Below, piece by piece: positions 1-5,795 of a stretch of DNA of 6,452 bases. Below the pieces are notes generated by a model, which saw nothing but the letters and a program-made list of their open reading frames with translations, searched no databases and was not told where the DNA came from. Origin of the DNA: an uncultured Clostridia bacterium. GTDB lineage: Bacteria; Bacillota_A; Clostridia; Oscillospirales; Ruminococcaceae. The stretch spans positions 1-6,452 of the forward strand of contig CAMVPV010000087.1 of assembly GCA_947169455.1 (NCBI GenBank), written 5' to 3'. Every line of letters begins with the position of its first letter. Within the stretch, counting starts at the first letter, position 1. The position numbers and the translations under genes are program-made.

Positions 1-681
1 CGCAAGGGCGATGTCGATCTCGAATCCAAGCGCAAGCAGATAGAAGATCAGAAAACACTCATCGAAAAGCTGGAAAAGAAAACCGTCGGCGCAAATGTCA
101 CCGCTCCCGTAAGCGGAACGATACAGAGCCTGTCTCTTTCGGCAGGCGAGAAGACCTCCCCCCAGAACCCCGCAGCTGTGATAGAAATGAACGAGAAGGG
201 GCTGAAGCTCTCCTTCTCCGTAAAGATAGAACAGGCAAAGAAGCTCAAACCCGGTATGGCTGCCGATGTATCCAACAACTACTTCGGCGGTGATATCACA
301 GCAGAGCTCTCGGCAATAAAGCCGGATAACGCCAACCCGCAGACAAACAAGATCCTCGAATTCCGTGTTACGGGGACGGATGTCAAGGCTGGCGACAACA
401 TAACTCTCACGATAGGCGCAAAGGGACAGGAATACCCCTGCGTTATCCAGAACAGTGCGCTCCGCACAGACACCAACGGCAAGTATGTGCTCGTTGTTGA
501 ATCCAAGAACAGCCCTCTCGGCAGCAGATACTACGCAGTGAGATATCCCGTGACAGTGCTCGCGGAGAACGATACCTCATCTGCTGTTGACGGTCTTGCG
601 GGCAGCGAGTTCGTTATAGTGACGTCCTCTGTTCCTATCGAAGCCGGAAAACAGGTCAAACTCAGCGAAACACAGAAGTAA
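1..681 (+). CDS. Membrane-fusion / periplasmic-adaptor-like protein (HlyD/RND MFP family), C-terminal part
   Basis: The open frame enters from the left edge and stops at TAA 679-681, giving 226 residues with the start outside the window. Fragment residues 1-30 are charged and heptad-like (Lys/Glu/Leu/Ile), fitting the descending helix of the adaptor coiled-coil hairpin. The second lipoyl half-motif follows at residues 33-41 (VTAPVSGTI). Residues 60-150 look like the beta-barrel domain, and residues 155-226 resemble the membrane-proximal domain, with a YVLVVE strand and a late GLAGSEFVIV segment followed by a GKQVKL ending. In Gram-positive bacteria such proteins usually work with a MacB-like ATPase and FtsX-like permease (as YknX does with YknYZ), exporting peptides or other compounds across the single membrane. 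Those partners are not visible here and may lie upstream. The next gene starts 49 bases downstream with no terminator between, suggesting one operon. The family is well supported by motifs; the substrate is unknown. Confidence 0.85.
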   Translation, partial: RKGDVDLESKRKQIEDQKTLIEKLEKKTVGANVTAPVSGTIQSLSLSAGEKTSPQNPAAVIEMNEKGLKLSFSVKIEQAKKLKPGMAADVSNNYFGGDITAELSAIKPDNANPQTNKILEFRVTGTDVKAGDNITLTIGAKGQEYPCVIQNSALRTDTNGKYVLVVESKNSPLGSRYYAVRYPVTVLAENDTSSAVDGLAGSEFVIVTSSVPIEAGKQVKLSETQK

Positions 682-716
682 GATCAACGGAAAAAAGAAG
701 AAAAAGCCATTTACAG

Positions 717-725
717 AAAGGAAAG
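717..725 (+). promoter_or_regulatory. Ribosome binding site of the 872-residue lipoprotein
   Basis: AAAGGAAAG lies five bases before ATG 731 in a purine-rich stretch that begins just after the upstream stop codon. It supports ATG 731 as the start, as does the lipoprotein signal peptide that follows at once. No hairpin or convincing promoter is seen in the 49-base gap (682-730), which suggests transcription continues from the upstream adaptor gene. Confidence 0.7.
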
Positions 726-730
726 TTGCA

Positions 731-3349
731 ATGAACACCAAAAAGAAACTCTCACAGGCACTGTGCATACTGTCGGCGGCTGTTATGATGCTCTCGGCAA
801 CAGGCTGCGGAAACAAGAACAGCGGCGGAACTGCCGACAACGGCGGCAGCGGTGCAGGCAGCTCATCAGATCCGGGCAGCGGCGGCAATGCGGAGCTTGC
901 TGACGTAAAGAAAGTCAGGGTGGAGTATAAGACAGAAAAGATACCCGCTCCCGAGGGAGTGAACTATATCAACGACTTCATCGTTACCGACGATGAAAGG
1001 ATACTCTTCACCAACACAGAGTACAACTACAATGAAAAGACCATGGAAAGCACCTCCAAGACGACTATCTCCCAGATAGGCATCGACGGGAAGATAATCA
1101 GCACAGAGGAGCTCACTGCCGAAAAGCTCCCCGGAGATACGTCGGCAGAGATAAGCAACATCAAGCTGATGAAGGACGGCTCGATATGGTACTTTGAGAA
1201 CCATACCGGCGGAGGCAGCACCGAGGCAGGTGCTGATCCCGCAGAGGACGGTGCTGCTGAGACAGAAGCTCCTGCCGATGCTGAAAACACCGAAGAAACT
1301 TCTGCAGAGGAAGCTCCCGCAGAAGAAGCTCCCGCAGAGGATGCAGCAGCAGAGGATGCAGCTGATACCGGTGCCGGTGCTGATGCCGAGACACCGGAAA
1401 TGCCTGAGCCCGTAATGGAAGATTACGATATGGGCGCGTACAGTACCACTATAATCCTCAAACACCGCAGCGCTTCCGGCGAGGAGCTCGATTCCATAAA
1501 CATCTCCGATATACCCGAGCTCAAGGACGAGAGCCTTGACTATGTCTCCAACTTTATGGCAGACGACAACGGACATATCGTTATCGCATCCGACAGCAAG
1601 ATACTGGTGCTTGACAATACCGGAAAGTTCCTCTTCAAGATAGATTCTGTCGGCGAGGGCGAAAATGTATGGGTAAACGGCATGGCAATGAGCGGCATGG
1701 GTGATGTATGCGTAAGCGTGTATCAGATGTCCATGTCTGAGGACGGATACAGCGCGACCAACATCGTCAAGAAGGTCAATTTTGAGACAAAGCAGCTTGA
1801 GGAATATATCAAGGTGACCAACCTCAACGGTTCCATACTCCCCGGAAACAGCTCCTATCCGTTCCTCTTCGTAGATGGCACCAGCCTCTGCGGACTGAAG
1901 GAGGACGGCTCCTACGATGAGATCATCAACATGATAAACGTCGGCGTTGATTCCTCGTATGTAAGCTCTGTTGCCATTATCGGAGATGACTACCTTATCC
2001 CGCCCTCTCCCAGTTATGACTCCAGCGAAGAAGAACCCGGATACTTCCAGCGCATAACGAAGCTCGACCCCTCGGAGGTAAAGGAAAAGACACTCGTTAC
2101 CCTCGGTGCATACTACCTCAGCGAGACAGTCCGCTCCGCTATAATCTATTTCAACGAGAACAGCGACGAGTACTCCATTCAGGTGAATGATTACAGCAAG
2201 TACAATGACTACTCCGGCGGCGAGGACGGCTACAACGCCGGAATGACCAAGCTCAACGCAGAGATAACTGCCGGCAATATCCCCGATATACTCTGCATAG
2301 GCGATATCTCCAACCTTGAAAACTACGCAAGGAAGGGCATACTCGCAGACATCAACACCTTCATAGAAAATGACCCCGACTACAACCGTGACGATTACTG
2401 CGACTCCATACTCAGGGCTATGGAGGACGGCGGAAAGCTCTATTCATACCCCATAAACTATTATCTCATCGGTTTTACCGCAAAGCAGAAGTTCTTCCCC
2501 AATGACGGCGCCGTTTCGATGGACGACCTCATGAAGTTCAAGGGTCAGGGAATGAACCTTTACAGCAATGACGCAGACAGAAAGTCCTTCATGCAGATAG
2601 CGCTCATCTTCGGCGTAAACAGCTTCATCGACAAGAACACGGGCGAGTGCCACTTCAACAGCGATGAATTCAAGAAGATACTCGAACTCAGCAAGGAATT
2701 CCCCGAAGAGATCAACTACGATATGATACAGAACGACCCCGATTACTGGGATAACTATTCCATGCAGTTCCGCAATGAAAAGACTCTTACCAACATATTC
2801 TATTTCTACAACTACAATGAGTTCAACAATACAGAACAGGGTCAGTTCGGCGATAAGATAAGCCTCCTCGGTATGCCCGGAACAAATTCCGGTCCCGCTA
2901 TCATGCCTTCCGCTACTATATCTATCTCCGCGACGAGCCCCAACGCACAGGCAGGCTGGGAGCTCATCAAGGCATCGGTAAGTGCGGAGCGTCAGTCCAA
3001 GAACGACTGGGCAGGCTTCCCGATGAACAAGGAAGCAAGAAAGAAGCTCGCAGAAAAGAACATGGAGGTCAAGACCTACACCGACGAAAACGGCAATGAG
3101 GTAGAGGAGAAGAACACCTACTGGGTTGGCGATACCGAGATAGAGATATCCAGGACAGACCAGGCAGTCGTTGACCGCCTCAACAACCTCATCGATACGA
3201 GCGACAACGTTATAATCGGCGCCTATGAGGATGTCACCAACATCATATATGAAGAAGCCGCAAGCTATTACAGCGGACAGAACAGCGTGGATCAGTGCGC
3301 GGATATGATACAGAGCAGAGTTCAGATCTATCTCAGCGAACAGAGCTGA
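731..3349 (+). CDS. Composite lipoprotein: propeller-like N-terminal half plus family-1 extracellular solute-binding domain
   Basis: The 872-residue product starts with a lipoprotein signal peptide: KKK at residues 4-6, a hydrophobic core at 7-23 and Cys26 in an A-T-G-C lipobox. It is therefore probably lipid-anchored on the outer face of the membrane. Residues 27-52 form a Gly/Ser/Asn tether. Residues about 55-450 hold repeated short strands with D-x-G turns (for example DDNGHIVIASDSKILVLD from residue 278), suggestive of a beta-propeller. This half is interrupted by a low-complexity insert at about 160-229. Residues about 452-872 look like a sugar-type ABC solute-binding protein: FNENSDEYSIQV near the start, AGNIPDIL at 514-521, a conserved Trp743 in the AGWELIK helix and GFPMN from 762. 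Such proteins deliver sugars or oligosaccharides to an ABC importer, but at about 870 residues this one is roughly twice the usual length and no permease gene is nearby. It could instead be a sensor or ligand-binding accessory of the adjacent adaptor system. The solute-binding call is firm; the propeller is inferred from pattern, and the ligand is unknown. Confidence 0.85.
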   Translation: MNTKKKLSQALCILSAAVMMLSATGCGNKNSGGTADNGGSGAGSSSDPGSGGNAELADVKKVRVEYKTEKIPAPEGVNYINDFIVTDDERILFTNTEYNYNEKTMESTSKTTISQIGIDGKIISTEELTAEKLPGDTSAEISNIKLMKDGSIWYFENHTGGGSTEAGADPAEDGAAETEAPADAENTEETSAEEAPAEEAPAEDAAAEDAADTGAGADAETPEMPEPVMEDYDMGAYSTTIILKHRSASGEELDSINISDIPELKDESLDYVSNFMADDNGHIVIASDSKILVLDNTGKFLFKIDSVGEGENVWVNGMAMSGMGDVCVSVYQMSMSEDGYSATNIVKKVNFETKQLEEYIKVTNLNGSILPGNSSYPFLFVDGTSLCGLKEDGSYDEIINMINVGVDSSYVSSVAIIGDDYLIPPSPSYDSSEEEPGYFQRITKLDPSEVKEKTLVTLGAYYLSETVRSAIIYFNENSDEYSIQVNDYSKYNDYSGGEDGYNAGMTKLNAEITAGNIPDILCIGDISNLENYARKGILADINTFIENDPDYNRDDYCDSILRAMEDGGKLYSYPINYYLIGFTAKQKFFPNDGAVSMDDLMKFKGQGMNLYSNDADRKSFMQIALIFGVNSFIDKNTGECHFNSDEFKKILELSKEFPEEINYDMIQNDPDYWDNYSMQFRNEKTLTNIFYFYNYNEFNNTEQGQFGDKISLLGMPGTNSGPAIMPSATISISATSPNAQAGWELIKASVSAERQSKNDWAGFPMNKEARKKLAEKNMEVKTYTDENGNEVEEKNTYWVGDTEIEISRTDQAVVDRLNNLIDTSDNVIIGAYEDVTNIIYEEAASYYSGQNSVDQCADMIQSRVQIYLSEQS
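1208..1417 (+). other. Sequence encoding an acidic Ala/Glu/Pro/Asp low-complexity insert
   Basis: This stretch encodes residues 160-229 of the large lipoprotein, almost entirely Ala, Glu, Asp, Pro, Gly and Thr, with hardly any hydrophobic or basic residues. It follows the strand GSIWYFENH and precedes YSTTIILKH, which read like neighbouring strands of one propeller blade, so it probably forms a disordered, strongly acidic surface loop. It also creates spurious long open frames on both strands here, because GC-rich repeated codons contain few stops. Confidence 0.75.
1304..1363 (+). repeat. Four in-frame 15-bp tandem repeat units
   Basis: Four consecutive units begin at 1304, 1319, 1334 and 1349. 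Units 1 and 2 (GCAGAGGAAGCTCCC and GCAGAAGAAGCTCCC) differ at one base. Units 3 and 4 (GCAGAGGATGCAGCA and GCAGAGGATGCAGCT) differ only at the last base. They encode AEEAP twice, then AEDAA twice, in the frame of the surrounding lipoprotein gene. Because 15 is a multiple of three, gain or loss of a unit would keep the reading frame. Confidence 0.85.
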
Positions 3350-3376
3350 CCTGTCTCTGATACGTAAGCCATCATG

Positions 3377-3410
3377 AAATGGGGCAGGATATTATGTCCT
3401 GCCCCATTTT
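3377..3410 (+). terminator. Intrinsic terminator after the lipoprotein gene
   Basis: A perfect 13-bp stem pairs 3377-3389 with 3397-3409, with GGGGCAGG against CCTGCCCC at its core and a loop of about 7 bases. The 3' arm ends in TTTT, giving a short U-tract. It lies 28 bases after the TGA of the lipoprotein gene and only 13 bases before the ribosome binding site of the next gene. The A-run on the 5' arm would also give a U-run in the opposite direction, but no minus-strand gene ends here. Confidence 0.85.
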
Positions 3411-3422
3411 GCAAATCATCTG

Positions 3423-3431
3423 AAAGGAAAA
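3423..3431 (+). promoter_or_regulatory. Ribosome binding site deciding a GTG start
   Basis: AAAGGAAAA ends six bases before GTG 3438 (GGA to GTG spacing is nine bases). No in-frame ATG exists nearby: the next one is at 3732, inside the conserved domain. The site therefore supports GTG as the initiator. Confidence 0.75.
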
Positions 3432-3437
3432 CAGCCC

Positions 3438-4667
3438 GTGAATATTACAAGACCGTACCCGCAGACAGTTATATCAGACCGCTGCCGCAAAAGGATATCC
3501 GGCGGTCACCCGTGGATATTCGACAACGAGATCATCTCTGCCGATGAGAACATACCCGACGGTGACATTGTTGATGTTTTCAGCGAAAAACACCGCTATG
3601 TCGGCAGCGGATTCTTCAACTCCGCATCCAAGATAAGGATAAGGCTCATCTCGCGCAACACGAACGACCGCTTTGACGAGGCTTTCTGGCACAGGCGCGT
3701 GAGCTATGCATACGATTACCGGAAAACAGTCATGGCGCCCGACGAGCTCAGCTGCTGCCGCATCGTGTTCGGCGAGGCTGACCTCATTCCGGGGCTGACA
3801 GTTGACCGCTTCAATGATCTGCTATCGGTGCAGATACTCTCGCTCGGCACCGAAAAAGTGCGCGATATCATCCTCGGCGCACTGTGCGATGTGCTTGAAA
3901 AGGACGGCAGACCCGTAAACGGCATATTCCTCCGCAATGATGTGAACATACGCACCCTCGAGGGCATGAGCGAGGAAAAGTGCTGGTACAGCTTCCGCGG
4001 CGAAACACCGCCCTCCCCTGTCACAAGGATAACCGAGAACGGCATTGTCTATGAGGTCGATGTTGAGAACGGTCAGAAAACCGGATTTTTCCTCGATCAG
4101 AAATTCAACCGCCGCGCTGCCGCAAGGCTCGCGCCCGGAAAGAATGTGCTTGACTGCTGTACACACACCGGCTCCTTCGCACTGAACGCCGCAATGAACG
4201 GCGCGGCACACGTCCACGCGATAGATGTTTCGGAAAGTGCTGTCAGAAATGCCGAAAGGAACGCCGCTCTCAACGGGCTCTCCGATAAGATAAGCTTTGA
4301 AACATCGGATGTTTTCGATAAGCTGAACGCGCTCATCTCCGCACACGACCGCACATTCGACTATATCATACTCGACCCGCCCGCTTTCACGAAATCACGG
4401 AAAACGGTCGGCAACGCAAAGAACGGCTACCTTGAACTGAACACGCTCGCGCTGAGGCTCCTGCCGCGCGGAGGATATCTTGCGACGGCGTCCTGCTCGT
4501 ATTTCATGACAGAGAAGCTGTTCCGTGAGATGCTGTCGCAGGCGGCGGCTGATGCCGGCGTCTCGCTGCGGCAGATAGAGTTCCGTCAACAGGCTGCCGA
4601 CCACCCGATACTGCTGCCCGTCGAGGAAACGAACTACCTTAAATTCTTCCTGCTCCAGTCCGTATGA
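3438..4667 (+). CDS. rlmI: Class I SAM-dependent rRNA methyltransferase, RlmI/YwbD family
   Basis: This is a 409-residue protein, close to the usual length of about 390-400 for the family. Family members methylate a cytosine at C5 in 23S rRNA (m5C1962 in E. coli RlmI) using S-adenosylmethionine, in the cytoplasm. An N-terminal PUA-like RNA-binding domain spans about residues 10-82, with the signature KRISGGHPWIFDNEI at 18-32. The linker carries DLIPGLTVDRF, and GQKTGFFLDQ at 212-221 is typical of the family. The SAM-binding motif I is VLDCCTHTGSFAL at 237-249, followed by the acidic HAIDVS strand. Motif IV is LDPPAF at 312-317, and Cys353 in SCS (352-354) is the probable catalytic nucleophile. 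The C-terminal HPILLPVEETNYLKF is also characteristic. The start is GTG with a good ribosome binding site. It follows a terminator directly and probably is not functionally linked to the lipoprotein gene. Family assignment is strong; the exact target base is assumed by homology, so the symbol is tentative. Confidence 0.9.
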   Translation: MNITRPYPQTVISDRCRKRISGGHPWIFDNEIISADENIPDGDIVDVFSEKHRYVGSGFFNSASKIRIRLISRNTNDRFDEAFWHRRVSYAYDYRKTVMAPDELSCCRIVFGEADLIPGLTVDRFNDLLSVQILSLGTEKVRDIILGALCDVLEKDGRPVNGIFLRNDVNIRTLEGMSEEKCWYSFRGETPPSPVTRITENGIVYEVDVENGQKTGFFLDQKFNRRAAARLAPGKNVLDCCTHTGSFALNAAMNGAAHVHAIDVSESAVRNAERNAALNGLSDKISFETSDVFDKLNALISAHDRTFDYIILDPPAFTKSRKTVGNAKNGYLELNTLALRLLPRGGYLATASCSYFMTEKLFREMLSQAAADAGVSLRQIEFRQQAADHPILLPVEETNYLKFFLLQSV

Positions 4668-4684
4668 TCATCGCTGACATATAG

Positions 4685-4722
4685 AAATACCCGCGTTTGC
4701 TCCAAAACAAACGCGGGTATTT
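4685..4722. terminator. Shared bidirectional intrinsic terminator between convergent genes
   Basis: A perfect 15-bp stem pairs 4685-4699 with 4708-4722 (AAATACCCGCGTTTG and its complement) around the 8-base loop CTCCAAAA. On the plus strand it starts 17 bases after the methyltransferase TGA and is followed by TATTATT. On the minus strand it begins one base after the TAA of the PAP2 gene (4724-4726), and the AAAT arm supplies U residues at the 3' end. The symmetrical stem between two convergent genes suggests it ends transcription from both. Confidence 0.85.
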
Positions 4723-4723
4723 A

Positions 4724-5695
4724 TTATTCGGCAGCCTGTGCGCCGGCGGGAGCTTCCTGCCCGACCGACCACCTGCGTATCAGCACAGGCCATACAGCCA
4801 CAGCAAAGAACCACATTATGAAGCGTGCGACCAGATTTCCCCAGTGCCCGCCCAATGCCGCAACTATCGTAGCGGGTGCGAACAGTTCCTTCCACGCAAA
4901 CAGGATCATAAATCCCACAAATCCCAGTATCGGAAGGTTCTTCGAGCCCTCCGGCACCTCGTAGCGGATGTAGTGACGTTCAACATAGCTGCCTGCCAGC
5001 AGACCGAGAAAAGCTCCGCAGGCTTTGAAGCAGTCATTCATCATTTTATCCGGGTCAACGAGAAGTACACCATCCACATAATCCATAGGGTACGGCTTGT
5101 TTGTTATGTAGATCAGCGCACCGATAACAGCAGCAACGCCGACTATCGAAAGGATGTCCAGCTTCTTTTCATCCCCGTTGATCTTGTTCTGGCATATCCC
5201 GACAAGGGTCACTATGACAACAGCCTCAGTAAATCCGACGAGAACATCCTGCGGCGTATGTACTCCGAGGAAGTTGCGTGAAAAACCTGTCAGCGCTATC
5301 ATAACGCCGCAGAACACAGCCAGCCATTTGCGTTTCTTTCTCTGCCATGCAAAAGTTGTTCCGAAGGTCGAGGTCCCGCTCATCGTGTGTCCGCTCGGAA
5401 AGGAATATCCCGTAGCAGCCTTCTTTGAATCTCCTGCCGGCTCTATCAGCTCCGAGCGTATCCACGGACGGTAGGCACATACCGTCAGCTTTATGATGCC
5501 GTTGACGACCTCGCCTATCCCGAGCGTGACCATATAACGGTAGCCCCATTTCCTGCTGACACACCAGAAGATCAGAAACGGCAGAAACGGCATGATATCT
5601 ACCGCAAATTTTGAGATGGCATTGAAGAATTCATCGAAAATGCCTCCCGTAGCTTCCCTTATGCTCTGCAAAAACAACAGGTACTGAATGTCCAT
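4724..5695 (-). CDS. PAP2-superfamily integral membrane phosphatase with extended C-terminal membrane region
   Basis: The 323-residue protein carries the complete PAP2 acid-phosphatase signature: K69-x6-R76-P77, PSGH at 100-103 (His103), and S139-R140-x5-H146-x3-D150. His146 is expected to form the phospho-enzyme, with His103 as the proton donor. PAP2 membrane enzymes dephosphorylate lipid phosphates such as phosphatidate, phosphatidylglycerophosphate or undecaprenyl pyrophosphate; the substrate here cannot be told. Hydrophobic segments are seen around 31-46, 55-72, 104-117, 124-137 and 149-168, the usual core. Further ones at about 179-198, 222-238, 254-281 and 288-306 make it about 100 residues longer than a typical PgpB-like protein. 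The tail (310-323) is Ala/Glu/Gly-rich. The frame continues upstream to 5755, but ATG 5695 is chosen because a GGGAGG site sits seven bases before it, while the extra 20 residues are Cys/Ser/Gly-rich without family likeness. It lies on the same strand as, and about 100 bases after, the peptide-binding protein gene. Confidence 0.9.
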   Translation of the reverse strand: MDIQYLLFLQSIREATGGIFDEFFNAISKFAVDIMPFLPFLIFWCVSRKWGYRYMVTLGIGEVVNGIIKLTVCAYRPWIRSELIEPAGDSKKAATGYSFPSGHTMSGTSTFGTTFAWQRKKRKWLAVFCGVMIALTGFSRNFLGVHTPQDVLVGFTEAVVIVTLVGICQNKINGDEKKLDILSIVGVAAVIGALIYITNKPYPMDYVDGVLLVDPDKMMNDCFKACGAFLGLLAGSYVERHYIRYEVPEGSKNLPILGFVGFMILFAWKELFAPATIVAALGGHWGNLVARFIMWFFAVAVWPVLIRRWSVGQEAPAGAQAAE

Positions 5696-5795
5696 AGACC
5701 GACCTCCCTGAATAATTATCCCGCACGGACAGGAGCAGTGACTGCGCACACTCAATGTCCCGCAGTGATATCATTAATATACGATGCTGTTAATC
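5696..5795 (-). other. Intergenic region between the peptide-binding protein gene and the PAP2 gene
   Basis: About 100 bases with no gene. It holds the PAP2 ribosome binding site and an AT-rich ATAATTAT palindrome just upstream of it. It also holds an inverted repeat pairing ACTGCG with CGCAGT across 14 bases, overlapping a GCAGT/ACTGC mirror. No U-tract follows these short stems, so they are not convincing terminators. Possible -10-like hexamers (GATAAT, TATATT on the minus strand) lack a matching -35 at 16-18 bases, so no promoter is called. Whether the two flanking genes share a transcript is open. Confidence 0.4.
5703..5708 (-). promoter_or_regulatory. Strong ribosome binding site of the PAP2 gene
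   Basis: Read on the minus strand, GGGAGG is followed by a seven-base spacer and ATG (5695-5693). This near-consensus site decides the start and argues against the longer in-frame extension to 5755. Confidence 0.8.

Noticed and set aside
1194..1415. 73-codon plus-strand open frame of Gln/Lys/Leu/Pro-rich sequence
   Set aside because: It is an out-of-frame reading of the tandem-repeat region inside the lipoprotein gene, without a start signal.
866..1576. 236-codon open frame on the minus strand
   Set aside because: It is antisense to the lipoprotein gene; its length comes from the low-complexity GC-rich codons. The Cys/Gly-rich product has no domain and no ribosome binding site was evident.
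3822..4346. 174-codon open frame on the minus strand
   Set aside because: It is antisense to the conserved core of the rRNA methyltransferase and has no recognisable features of its own.
4697..5281. 194-codon open frame on the plus strand
   Set aside because: It lies fully antisense to the PAP2 gene, whose catalytic motifs are intact, and begins inside the terminator hairpin. Its product is rich in His, Arg and Ser with no recognisable domain.
5696..5755. Twenty-codon N-terminal extension of the PAP2 gene
   Set aside because: The GGGAGG site seven bases before ATG 5695 fits the shorter start. The extension reads through the ribosome binding site and shows no family likeness or signal peptide.
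5739..5765. Short inverted repeats as a terminator or operator
   Set aside because: Stems are only 5-6 bp, have no following T-run on the minus strand, and could arise by chance in about 100 bases.
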